From Rhodospirillales bacterium (GTDB taxonomy: Bacteria; Pseudomonadota; Alphaproteobacteria; Rhodospirillales; Shumkoniaceae), in assembly GCA_016776725.1 (NCBI GenBank), contig JADHSV010000009.1, positions 1 through 64,000 of the forward strand: DNA of 64,000 nucleotides. The letters are read 5' to 3'. The notes under the pieces were generated by a model. That model had not been told where the DNA came from and made no database searches. It saw only the letters and a program-made list of their open reading frames with translations. Below, piece after piece: positions 18,229-25,775 of the stretch; positions within the stretch are counted from its first letter, which is position 1; each line of letters begins with the position of its first letter. The position numbers were made by a program, and so were the translations under genes.

Positions 18229-19142
18229 TGACAAGGCCCCTTAACCCGCGGCAGATCGAAGCGTTCCGGGCGGTTATCCTGACCGGTGGCATGACGGCGG
18301 GCGGGGAGATGCTGGGCATATCGCAGCCCGCCATCAGCCGCCTTGTGCGCGATCTGGAACACGATCTGGAACTCAAGCTGTTCGAGCGCAACGGCGCGCG
18401 CATCGTGCCCACGGGCGAGGCGCTGGTTCTGTATCAGGATGTGGAACGCCTGTTCATCGGCAGCGAGAAAATCCGCGAAACGGCCATGGCCATCCGCACC
18501 CTGCGTTCGGGCAGCCTGCGCATCGCCGCCATGCCCGACATATCGCTGGGCTACCTGCCCAAGCTGGTTCGCAATTTCCTGGAAAACCGGCCCCGGGTTT
18601 CGGTCGCCATCCATTCCGATATGTCCATCAACGTCATCGATCTGATCGCCAAACGCCAGTTCGATATCGGGCTGGCATTTGCGCCGGGCGATCAGGCCGG
18701 GGTCGAGGTGCGCCCCCTGCCGGTTCCCGAGGCCGTTTGCGTCCTTCCCCTGGGTCACCGGCTGGCCGACCGGCCGGTGATTTATGCGAGCGATTTGGAT
18801 GGCGAGGACTTTATTTCGCTCAGCCAGAGCAGCCTGTTGCGGGTTCAGATCCAGACCGCGTTGCAGGGCGCGGGCGTGCAGTGCAATTTTCGCATCGAGA
18901 CCCGCTACGCCGGAACCGCCATCGCCTTTGTGGCGCAAGGATTGGGCGTCACCATCGTCGATCCGTTCGCCATTTCCGAGGTCGGGCTGGAGCGGGTGTT
19001 GCGCAAACCGTTCAGGCCGCGCATCGGCTATGAATCATCCATCGTATTTCCGTCCCAGCGGCCCAAATCGGGCCTGGCCGAGGAATTCGCCGAAGAAGTG
19101 CGCCAGTCCATGGAGCGCGACTTCGGCCCCATCGAGGTATAG
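18228..19142 (+). CDS. LysR-family transcriptional regulator
   Basis: A 304-residue LysR-type regulator. The winged helix-turn-helix covers about residues 1-62 (LNPRQIEAFRAVILTGGMTA, then LGISQPAISRLVRDLEHDLE), followed by the linker helix and a periplasmic-binding-like effector domain with LRIAAMPDISLGYLPKLVRN. Its location between the TRAP genes and the racemase, SDR and dehydrogenase genes suggests that it controls this catabolic cluster. The effector is unknown; the palindrome at 14894-14910 is a possible binding site. Confidence 0.93.
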   Translation: MTRPLNPRQIEAFRAVILTGGMTAGGEMLGISQPAISRLVRDLEHDLELKLFERNGARIVPTGEALVLYQDVERLFIGSEKIRETAMAIRTLRSGSLRIAAMPDISLGYLPKLVRNFLENRPRVSVAIHSDMSINVIDLIAKRQFDIGLAFAPGDQAGVEVRPLPVPEAVCVLPLGHRLADRPVIYASDLDGEDFISLSQSSLLRVQIQTALQGAGVQCNFRIETRYAGTAIAFVAQGLGVTIVDPFAISEVGLERVLRKPFRPRIGYESSIVFPSQRPKSGLAEEFAEEVRQSMERDFGPIEV

Positions 19143-19157
19143 AGAGGAGACAGTAAC

Positions 19158-19820
19158 GTGAGCGGACGTATCCTCGTCATTAACCCCAATTCCACCCAGG
19201 TGGTGACCGACCACATGGACGACGCGGTGGCGCCGCTGCGCGTGCCCGGTGGCCCGGCCATCGAATGCATGTGCCTGCCCGGCGGCCCTCCCGGTATTGA
19301 AACCCAGGCCCACATCGAAAGCGTCGTGCAGCCCATCAGCCAAGTGGTCAGGGAACGCGAGCGCGATGTCGATGCTTTCGTTATTGCGTGTTACAGCGAT
19401 CCCGGCCTGATTGCCGCCCGCGAGGCCACCCGCCGCCGCGTCTTCGGCATTGCCGAATGCGGCATGCTCAGCGCGCTCACCGTGGGCGAAACCTTCGGCG
19501 TCATTTCCATTCTGGCCGGCTCCATCCCGCGCCACCTGCGCTATGTTCGCGCCCTCGGCCTGAACGACCGCTTCGCCGGCGACATGGCCATCGGCCTGGG
19601 CGTCACCGAATTGTCCGACGACGCCAAGGTGCTGGAACGCATGATTGCCGTGGGCAAGCGCCTGCGCGATGAATGCGGCGCGCATTCGGCCGTCATGGGC
19701 TGCGCCGGCATGGCGCGCTTTAAGGAACGCTTGGAAGACGCCATCGGCATTCCCGTGATCGAACCGTGTCAGGCCGCCGTCACCATGGCCCTGGGTGCCG
19801 TGCTGCTGAGCCAAAATTGA
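19158..19820 (+). CDS. Asp/Glu racemase family protein, hydantoin racemase-like
   Basis: A 220-residue cofactor-independent racemase of the Asp/Glu/hydantoin racemase superfamily. It begins ILVINPNSTQVVTDHMDDAV, the hallmark of hydantoin racemases, and has the two catalytic cysteines in FVIACYSDPGL (about residue 76) and AVMGCAGMARF (about residue 181). Together with the hydantoinase and carbamoylase encoded upstream it completes the classical hydantoin-utilisation set, making both enantiomers usable. GTG start with AGAGAGGAGA upstream. It lies 15 bases after the LysR gene. Confidence 0.88.
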   Translation: MSGRILVINPNSTQVVTDHMDDAVAPLRVPGGPAIECMCLPGGPPGIETQAHIESVVQPISQVVRERERDVDAFVIACYSDPGLIAAREATRRRVFGIAECGMLSALTVGETFGVISILAGSIPRHLRYVRALGLNDRFAGDMAIGLGVTELSDDAKVLERMIAVGKRLRDECGAHSAVMGCAGMARFKERLEDAIGIPVIEPCQAAVTMALGAVLLSQN

Positions 19821-19848
19821 TAACCAACAACCAATAAGGAAAAACAAA

Positions 19849-20640
19849 ATGGATCTTGGTCTTAAAGGAAAACGCGCGCTCATTCTGGCCTCGGCCGGTG
19901 GACTGGGCGGCGGTGTGGCCGAAACGCTGGCCGCCGAAGGTGCGCGCGTGGCGCTCTTTGATTTCGACCGCGACAAGCTGGCCGCCCACGCCGCCCACTT
20001 AGCCACCACCTACGGCGGTGATGTTGAATTCTTCGTCGGCGATATCGGCGATCTGGATCGCCTGGAAGAAGTGCGCGCCGAGACGCAATCCCGCTTCGGC
20101 GGCATCGACATCCTGGTCAATAACACGCCCGGCCCGCGCCCCGGTCCGCTACAGGGCGTCACCGATCCCGACGTGTGGCGCAAGCAGTTCGAGGTCATGG
20201 TGCTGAGTATTATCGAACTTTCCCGCCGTGTTCTGCCCGGCATGAAGGAACGCCACTGGGGCCGCATCCTTACGTTGGCGTCGTCCAGCGTCATCCAGCC
20301 CATCCCGCACCTGACCATTTCCAACGTGCTGCGCTCGGCGCTGGTGGGATGGAGCAAGACGCTGGCAGGCGAGCTCGCCGCCGACGGCATCACCGTCAAC
20401 ATGGTTGTTCCGGGGCGCATCCATACCGACCGGGTCGATCAGATTGATGCCGGGATCGCCGCCAAGGCGGGAAAAACCGTCGATGAAATCCGCGTCGAAT
20501 CTTTGAAGCTTCTGCCCATGGGCCGTTTCGGAACGGTCGACGAATTTGCCTCCGTCGTCGCCTTTCTGGCGGGCGAGAGGGCCAGCTACGTCAGCGGTTC
20601 CATGGTGCGGGTCGATGGCGCTATGATCCGTTCGGTTTAA
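19849..20640 (+). CDS. SDR-family oxidoreductase lacking the YxxxK catalytic pair
   Basis: A 263-residue Rossmann protein of the short-chain dehydrogenase/reductase family: cofactor motif ALILASAGGLGGGVAETLAA (about residues 10-29), acidic residues in VALFDFDRDKL selecting NAD(H), and IDILVNNTPGPRPG. The usual catalytic Tyr-x-x-x-Lys is replaced: after LASSSVIQPIPHLT the segment reads ISNVLRSALVGWSKTLA, so there is no tyrosine four residues before a lysine. A related subgroup with this SNxxR pattern is common; catalysis may differ. It lies 28 bases after the racemase gene, so it is probably in the same operon. Confidence 0.85.
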   Translation: MDLGLKGKRALILASAGGLGGGVAETLAAEGARVALFDFDRDKLAAHAAHLATTYGGDVEFFVGDIGDLDRLEEVRAETQSRFGGIDILVNNTPGPRPGPLQGVTDPDVWRKQFEVMVLSIIELSRRVLPGMKERHWGRILTLASSSVIQPIPHLTISNVLRSALVGWSKTLAGELAADGITVNMVVPGRIHTDRVDQIDAGIAAKAGKTVDEIRVESLKLLPMGRFGTVDEFASVVAFLAGERASYVSGSMVRVDGAMIRSV

Positions 20641-20663
20641 GAAAAGCAATCAGGGGAAACACC

Positions 20664-21662
20664 ATGTCTGCCAAGCCGCGCGTTCTCGTCACCAACTTAC
20701 CCTTCGCCCACATCAACCCCCGGCCCCTGCAGATGCTGGAGGACGCGGGCGCCGAGGTGGTCCTTAATCCCCTGAACCGGCCCTTGGGCGAGGACGAATA
20801 CGCCGAAATGCTGGGCGGCTTCGATTACCTGCTGGCGGGCGTCGAGCCCGTCACCGGCAAGGTCATGGACGGCGAGCCCAATTTGCAACTCATCGCCCGC
20901 ATCGGCATCGGCATTGATAATGTTGATTTGCTGGCCGCCCGCAAACGCGGCATCCCCGTCACCCACACGCCCGACGGCCCGTCGCCCGCCACCGCCGAGT
21001 TGACCATCGCGCTCATGCTCGATACCGCGCGCGGCGTCGGTCAGGCCGACCGCGCCATCCGCGCCCAGGGCTGGAAAAAGATGGTCGGCGTGCGCATGGC
21101 CGAAGCGACCGTCGGCGTCATCGGCGTGGGCCGCATCGGCAAACGGGTGATCCGCCATCTGACCGGCGGCTTCCCCGGCGTGCGCATCCTGGCCAACGAC
21201 ATCGAACCCGACGCCGAATTCGGCAACGAACTGGCCATCGAATGGACCGACAAGGAAACCATCTACAAGACGTGTGACTTCGTCACCCTGCACGTGCCGC
21301 GCACCGCGCTGACCCTCAACCTCATCGGCGCCAAAGAATTCGCCATGATGAAACCCTCCGCGCGCCTGCTTAACCTCGCCCGCGGCGGCATCGTCGACGA
21401 AGCCGCTCTCGCCCACGCCCTGCGCACCGGCGAAATCACCGCAGCCGGCATCGACGTCTTCGGCACCGAACCCTACATCGGCGAACTCGCCGAGCTCGAA
21501 AACCTAACCATGACCTGCCACATGGCCGCCAACACCCCCGACTGCCGCCTGGCCATGGAAAGCGGGGCGGTGGCGGAGATTATTCGCCTGATTGAAGGGA
21601 AACCCTTGGGGATACCGGTGGCGGAGATCGAGTATGAGAGGGCTGCGGGGGCGCTGAAGTAA
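20664..21662 (+). CDS. D-isomer-specific 2-hydroxyacid dehydrogenase
   Basis: A 332-residue NAD-dependent dehydrogenase of the phosphoglycerate dehydrogenase/2-hydroxyacid family. Features: LIARIGIGIDNVDLLAARKR (about residues 76-95), the Rossmann motif VGVIGVGRIGKRVIRHL, the substrate-binding arginine in LLNLARGGIVDEAALAHAL, the glutamate in GIDVFGTEPY and a histidine in MTCHMAANTPD. The usual catalytic His near the end is in this last segment. As the final gene of the catabolic operon it may reduce a 2-oxoacid product or oxidise a 2-hydroxyacid. Three forward copies of a dispersed repeat follow its stop codon. Confidence 0.9.
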   Translation: MSAKPRVLVTNLPFAHINPRPLQMLEDAGAEVVLNPLNRPLGEDEYAEMLGGFDYLLAGVEPVTGKVMDGEPNLQLIARIGIGIDNVDLLAARKRGIPVTHTPDGPSPATAELTIALMLDTARGVGQADRAIRAQGWKKMVGVRMAEATVGVIGVGRIGKRVIRHLTGGFPGVRILANDIEPDAEFGNELAIEWTDKETIYKTCDFVTLHVPRTALTLNLIGAKEFAMMKPSARLLNLARGGIVDEAALAHALRTGEITAAGIDVFGTEPYIGELAELENLTMTCHMAANTPDCRLAMESGAVAEIIRLIEGKPLGIPVAEIEYERAAGALK

Positions 21663-21681
21663 GGGGGGGGCTGCGTGGGCG

Positions 21682-21758
21682 CAAGCCGGAGGGGCGCGCA
21701 GCGCCTCGACTAGCGACCAAGCGGGAGCGCAGCCCAAGTGGCGCCTGAACGTAATTAA
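21682..21758 (+). repeat. Dispersed palindromic repeat, copy A
   Basis: Runs from CAAGCCGGAGGGGCGCG through GCGCAGCGCCTCGAC and CGACCAAGCGGGAGCGCAG to GCGCCTGAACGTAATTAA. The right half can fold because AAGCGG...CGCAG pairs with the following C-rich arm. First of three direct copies at the left edge of the kinase island. Confidence 0.85.
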
Positions 21759-21784
21759 ACAAAAAACCCCAAGCGAAACGCTTG

Positions 21785-21870
21785 ACAACAAGCCCGGAGG
21801 AGCGCGCCAGCGCGACGACTATGCGACCAAGCGGGAGCGCAGCCTTAGTGGCGCTTGAACGTAATTAATA
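21785..21870 (+). repeat. Dispersed palindromic repeat, copy B
   Basis: The fullest forward copy on this side: ACAACAAGCCCGGAGGAGCG, then GCGCCAGCGCGACGACTATG, CGACCAAGCGGGAGCGCAG and GGCGCTTGAACGTAATTAA. The same sequence is found inverted at 25776-25872 and 45028-45136. Confidence 0.88.
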
Positions 21871-21910
21871 AAAACACACCCGCCGCCCCAAGCCCCGGCG
21901 TCGGATCATT

Positions 21911-21984
21911 GGCCCGGAGGGGCGCGCAGCGCCTCGACTAACGACCAAGTGGGAGTGCAGCCTGCGTGGCGCTTGAACGTAATT
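21911..21984 (+). repeat. Dispersed palindromic repeat, copy C
   Basis: GGCCCGGAGGGGCGCGCAGC, then CTCGACTAACGACCAAGTGG and CAGCCTGCGTGGCGCTTGAA, ending ACGTAATTGGGGATGG, then CCGGGCTCTGCGCC, which extends the match beyond copies A and B to the terminal CCGGGCTC box. A GAATTAATTTTCTCTGACCC stretch follows at 22014-22033. Confidence 0.85.
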
Positions 21985-22065
21985 GGGGATGGTGACCGGG
22001 CTCTGCGCCTTCAGAATTAATTTTCTCTGACCCCTTTGATCAGGAATTGGGTGTCCTCGGATTTT

Positions 22066-23139
22066 CTATTTTAAGACTATGACTGGATGGGCTCGATATT
22101 GAGGAGCACCTGGACATGAAGAAAACGAAACTTGCGTATCATTCGTTGCTTTCCGATCGCCGTACACGCTGTCGCTATTGAAAAACACATTTGGTTTGCC
22201 CCGCAATTCAATGAAGCCGAACGCCCCACTATATTTTGTATTTGCAACACGGCCAACGTCTCGGGGGGCGTTGAAATAACATAACTCTTCACACAGTTTC
22301 ACCAAATGATCTGCCGTGGGGCGGTCACACGGATCCCAGCCAAGGCATTTTTCCACCAGTTCTTGTAAGGGTTGTGAAAGAGGCGAGAATTGTAAGCTGG
22401 TTGTCATGAACGCGGGCCAAGTCGCGCGTCGCTTCAACTTAATATTTGCCGGAGCCTCAAACCCCGCACCGAAGGGGTACTCGCCCGTTAACATTCGGAA
22501 CATCAGGGCACCTAACGCCCAGATATCAATTGCTGCTCCCGGATGCTCCCCAGGTGATCTAAACATCATTTCAGGAGCCATATATGGCAAAGCACCTTTG
22601 ACAGTGCCAGATGTTGAGCGTGTTAGGTCACCAGCATTTGCAGCCTCTTCAAAAACTTCTTCCGTAAAAGTAGCAATGCCAAAATCGGTGATTTTCACGC
22701 TATAGAGGTTAAAGCCGCCACTAACCATTATGTTGCTAGGTTTTAGGTCTCTATGCACAACATTCGCGTGATGAGAAGCAGCAACGCCCTTTGCCAAATA
22801 TTGAAATAATCGAGCCCCAAGATGTGGGTCGATGTAATATGCTTTTCCTAGAAGCGCTTCATCTAGAGTTTCTCCATCCACGAATTCTTCGATCAGGTAT
22901 GGAATGCCTTCTTCTTTAAAATAATCATACGTCTTCGCAATATTGTGATGATTAACGTGTGCGGCGATTTGTGCGCTTGCTCGGAAGCGACGATGTTGCT
23001 GCCCGGCAAGTGGTGTCTTTAGAACTACATCTTGATCGATCCTCAAATCTGTAGCTCTGTAGACATCCTGCATTCCGCCCTGACCTATATGGGCGCAAAC
23101 CTCATATCGGCCAGCAAAGATAGTCCCTGGATCAATCAT
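22066..23139 (-). CDS. Cytosolic Ser/Thr protein kinase with C-terminal cold-shock-like domain
   Basis: A 357-residue Hanks-type kinase. Glycine loop IGQGGMQDVY (residues 18-27), ATP lysine K41 in VVLK, catalytic loop HRDLKPSN with D131, DFG at 152-154 and the APE-type YMAPEMMF segment are all present, so it should be active. There is no membrane helix or PASTA repeat. Residues 293-357 resemble a cold-shock domain: GAFGFIEL matches RNP1 (KGFGFI) and VFFNSDSV matches RNP2 (VFVH), with TQVSF and AHPVIV strands after. This domain is my inference. Last gene of a PP2C-kinase-kinase operon, overlapping the previous kinase by ATGA. Base composition is clearly A+T-richer than the flanks, which suggests transfer. 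Confidence 0.85.
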   Translation of the reverse strand: MIDPGTIFAGRYEVCAHIGQGGMQDVYRATDLRIDQDVVLKTPLAGQQHRRFRASAQIAAHVNHHNIAKTYDYFKEEGIPYLIEEFVDGETLDEALLGKAYYIDPHLGARLFQYLAKGVAASHHANVVHRDLKPSNIMVSGGFNLYSVKITDFGIATFTEEVFEEAANAGDLTRSTSGTVKGALPYMAPEMMFRSPGEHPGAAIDIWALGALMFRMLTGEYPFGAGFEAPANIKLKRRATWPAFMTTSLQFSPLSQPLQELVEKCLGWDPCDRPTADHLVKLCEELCYFNAPRDVGRVANTKYSGAFGFIELRGKPNVFFNSDSVYGDRKATNDTQVSFSSCPGAPQYRAHPVIVLK

Positions 23140-24194
23140 GCCATCACCTCTGGATTCGAGACGTCAAACGTTAAGAAGTGACGATTCCGTCTTTGCGAAC
23201 CTCCAAACGTGATGACGCACGCCGGTGGCATTTTCATCCCTTCCTTGGGCGTGCCGTTATTGATCCACACCTCACCAGATGCGGAACGAACTGAGAAACT
23301 AAATCCATCATAGTGAACATGGAGGTTGCCTATTGGAGATTTCAAATTCACATCACGTTTGCCGGAATTTATTTCGTATACCGTGCTACCCATCACCATT
23401 CGAGCACGGTGCCTATCCTTCAATATATACCGTGCAAGAATATCTCTAACTTGCGCCAAGGAGGGACGATGGGCTACATCATGCGAAAGGCAATCTTGAA
23501 TAACGCACGATATCTCCCTAGAAAATTCTGGTATATGTGAGGTAACAAAACTTGAGGGAACCGGCGCAGGGGGGCTTTGACTGAATTCTTTTGGAAGCGT
23601 TCGATTTAACAATGCCAGAGCCATTACTCCGAAAGCATACGCATCAACGGCTGAAGAAAAAGAAATTGTCTTTTCACCCCATAGCTCTGGCGCCATATAA
23701 CCCACAGTTCCAATAATGCTCCTAGTTTTGTCGTCTTTTCCTGCTTCCCTAGCCAAGCCGAAATCAAGGATTTTAATAACCCCTTCTCCATCGACCCGCA
23801 TGTTGTTCGGCTTAATATCACGATGAATAATTCCAGCCTCATGGATATCAGCTAAACCTGACGCCACTTGCCATAAAGCCTTTATGAAATCTTCATTGGG
23901 CTCCCACGAACCTTCTTGAAGGTCACGTCCATCAATATGCTCAAGTGCAAGGCACACATCTTTTGAACCGAAGTTGCCATCGACAACAATAATGTCAAGA
24001 AGTTGAACGACATGCTTAGACCTAAGCTTGACCAACGCTTTTTGCTCATCAATAAGCCTCGCGACGTTTTTGCCTTGCCGCATTTTCTTGAGCATTACGT
24101 CTCGACCAAGGTGTCGATCAACGCATTTATGGACTTCTCCCATTCCACCACATGCTGACGCGCCGGTAGGCTCATATCGGTCTGCAATCAGCAC
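23136..24194 (-). CDS. Cytosolic Ser/Thr protein kinase with C-terminal FHA-like region
   Basis: A 352-residue Hanks-type kinase. A variant glycine loop (GASACGGMGEV, residues 11-21), the ATP lysine in MLKKM (residues 36/37), HRDIKPNN with catalytic D126, DFG at 144-146 and GTVGYMAPELWG are present. No membrane helix is seen. Residues 262-352 form a beta-rich tail with VWINNGTPKEG, then PPACVITFGG and HFLTFDVSNPEV, which resembles the second half of an FHA (phosphothreonine-binding) or similar beta-sandwich domain; the early conserved FHA residues are not clear, so this is tentative. It starts two bases after the phosphatase stop codon, consistent with one operon and one phosphorylation circuit. 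Confidence 0.85.
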   Translation of the reverse strand: MLIADRYEPTGASACGGMGEVHKCVDRHLGRDVMLKKMRQGKNVARLIDEQKALVKLRSKHVVQLLDIIVVDGNFGSKDVCLALEHIDGRDLQEGSWEPNEDFIKALWQVASGLADIHEAGIIHRDIKPNNMRVDGEGVIKILDFGLAREAGKDDKTRSIIGTVGYMAPELWGEKTISFSSAVDAYAFGVMALALLNRTLPKEFSQSPPAPVPSSFVTSHIPEFSREISCVIQDCLSHDVAHRPSLAQVRDILARYILKDRHRARMVMGSTVYEINSGKRDVNLKSPIGNLHVHYDGFSFSVRSASGEVWINNGTPKEGMKMPPACVITFGGSQRRNRHFLTFDVSNPEVMA

Positions 24195-24196
24195 TC

Positions 24197-25240
24197 CTAG
24201 CCCTCCTCTTCTCCAAGCCGAATATCAATTTCAAATTGCTCAAGATCGCTCTCATCGCCCAATTTCTTTTTTTTCTTTGCGCGCTTACGTGGGGGTTTGC
24301 GAGTAGCTTTTGCGTCCTTTTCCTCGATGTTGACAGGCACCTCGACCCGAGCCTTAGATGAAGGCAAGTTTTGATCCTCATCCTCCTTATTAGCCCACAT
24401 TAATTGAAGGTTCCCGAAAGCATTCCATAACTCAACATGCCCTCCCTCATGTACCAAAGGAAATTGCAGAAAATGCTCGAGATCAAAAGCAGCGATGGTC
24501 GCGTTATCTGGTCCGCCATGCCATTCGGCAATATCCATTAAGCGTTCCACTCCTTGACGAAGGTCAGACGCAATCAAGAAGACCTTTGAAAAAACTTTCT
24601 CATCAATGAAGTGGACGCCATCAGTTGTTAGAATGAAAGACTTCGTCTGCTCGGGCAATGCCTTGATATGCGGAGAAATCCCTTCCCCAATTCCGACGAA
24701 CTGTACAAGTTCCTTTCCATGCCCACCAAATGCTTCAGAAAGGTTGTCATCAACCGTTGCGCGCTCTAGACAGCGCTCATCCATATTCGTTCGATCAACA
24801 TAAATTCTGCTGTCGCCAACATTTGCAGAAAAAGCTTTGCCATCCTCAAGCAAAACCGCCGACAAAGTCGCTCCCCCCTTCGCCTTTACAAAATTGAAAA
24901 CTTGTGCGTTCGCGTATTCAATCGACGACTTTAATTTTTCCTCTGGGCGCAATCGACGCTGGCGAACGAGCTCAGTCAAAAAACTCGAAAGAGCTAATGT
25001 CGCGCTCGCCCCCCCGTCACTCATGCCACCCATGCCATCACAGACAGCTACACAGACAAACGAAATATTGGAGGGATATCCCGCATGCACACGCATTGCA
25101 GCAACCCGATCTTGGTTCTCTTTGCGCGAGCACCCAATATCAGTGGCCAAAACCACTGGTAGATCAGAGGCAACGGATATACTCCGGCCATCATCTTGCC
25201 GCGCAATCCAACGACTTATTTGTTGTTCCAGCATGGCCAT
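24197..25240 (-). CDS. PP2C-family Ser/Thr protein phosphatase with basic/acidic tail
   Basis: A 347-residue metal-dependent phosphatase. PP2C motifs run in order: ATDIGCSRKENQDR (residues 32-45), VCDGMGGMSDGGASA with the metal aspartate D68, NVGDSRIYVDRT, LTTDGVHFID and GGPDNATIAAFDL near residue 250. After the domain comes a tail of roughly 90 residues with a lysine-rich block (PPRKRAKKKKKLGDES) and an acidic end. No membrane segment is seen. It is the first gene of the operon and the natural antagonist of the two kinases. ATG 25240 is assumed; GTG 25243 and ATG 25234 are alternatives, and no clear ribosome-binding site is seen. Confidence 0.9.
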   Translation of the reverse strand: MAMLEQQISRWIARQDDGRSISVASDLPVVLATDIGCSRKENQDRVAAMRVHAGYPSNISFVCVAVCDGMGGMSDGGASATLALSSFLTELVRQRRLRPEEKLKSSIEYANAQVFNFVKAKGGATLSAVLLEDGKAFSANVGDSRIYVDRTNMDERCLERATVDDNLSEAFGGHGKELVQFVGIGEGISPHIKALPEQTKSFILTTDGVHFIDEKVFSKVFLIASDLRQGVERLMDIAEWHGGPDNATIAAFDLEHFLQFPLVHEGGHVELWNAFGNLQLMWANKEDEDQNLPSSKARVEVPVNIEEKDAKATRKPPRKRAKKKKKLGDESDLEQFEIDIRLGEEEG

Positions 25241-25242
25241 CA

Positions 25243-25257
25243 CTCAATAGAATTGAG
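25243..25257. promoter_or_regulatory. Small inverted repeat at the start of the phosphatase gene
   Basis: CTCAAT-AGA-ATTGAG is a perfect 6-bp inverted repeat directly upstream of the PP2C start codon on the minus strand. It could be an operator for the operon; no regulator gene lies in the island. Confidence 0.35.
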
Positions 25258-25326
25258 AACAAACAATAGCATCAAAGGTTTATCTAGCAAGCCCCCCTTG
25301 AATTACGTCGCCAATCGGGATCAATG

Positions 25327-25392
25327 GGTTACGGTGACAGGTTACGGGTTACGCGTTACGGTGACACGTTACGGTGACACGTTAGGGTGACA
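25327..25392. repeat. Short tandem repeats of a 13-base unit
   Basis: Four to five degenerate copies of GTTACGGTGACAC stand in a row, separated by GGTTACG-type half units. The last unit leads into GGTGACAGTGCATTTAATTA (25386-25405), similar to the arms of the palindrome at 62325-62377. This looks like decayed, partly duplicated palindromic-element sequence. Confidence 0.7.
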
Positions 25393-25407
25393 GTGCATTT
25401 AATTAAG

Positions 25408-25517
25408 GCGCGGAGCCCGGTCCTTCCATCATAATTGCGTTCAGGCCCCACGCAGGCTGCGCGTCTCAACGACGCTAGTCGTCGCGCTGGCGCGCTCCTC
25501 CGGGCTTGTTGTCGGGG
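25408..25517 (-). repeat. Dispersed palindromic repeat, copy D (inverted)
   Basis: Reverse orientation relative to copies A-C: starts GGCGCGGAGCCCGGTCCTTC, continues ATAATTGCGTTCAGGCCCCA, then CTAGTCGTCGCGCTGGCGCG and ends CTCCTCCGGGCTTGTTGTCG. The AGCCCGG and CCGGGCT boxes at the two ends are complementary, so the whole unit may fold back. Confidence 0.85.
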
Positions 25518-25549
25518 GGCGGGGTGTGGGCTGGGGGTTGTGTGTGGAT

Positions 25550-25576
25550 TATTTGCGTTCAGGGGCCACGCAGGCC
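25550..25576 (-). repeat. Dispersed palindromic repeat, copy E (fragment)
   Basis: TTTGCGTTCAGGGGCCACGC followed by AGGCC matches the middle of the inverted copies and then breaks off. GAATTCCGGGGACA at 25589-25602 follows, a motif also present in tandem at 44930-44959. Confidence 0.6.
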
Positions 25577-25775
25577 AAGAGGGCGAGGGAATTCCGGGGA
25601 CACCTTACTTAATTAACGGCGGTTTCGTCGGTTCGACGGGGCGCGCACTGAGGTCCAATTCGGAGAGAGCGAATATCGGGTACACGATCCTTTGTGCCAA
25701 AGGTCATGTCCCCGTTATTCTACGTCACCCCTTTACCAACGGGATCAAAGGGACGAAGGTTCCTTTGCGGGCATG

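Noticed and set aside
17239-18234. 331-codon minus-strand frame, very rich in His, Asp and Gln
   Set aside because: Antisense to dctM; composition reflects the reverse complement of hydrophobic codons.
21682-21984. Repeat array considered as a CRISPR
   Set aside because: Copies are 75-105 bases, imperfect, palindromic and separated by unrelated short gaps; spacing and unit size do not fit CRISPR, and no cas gene is present.
22066-25243. Type VI secretion PpkA/PppA regulatory module
   Set aside because: No tss genes, no membrane helix in the kinases and two kinases instead of one; the resemblance is limited to having a kinase and a phosphatase.
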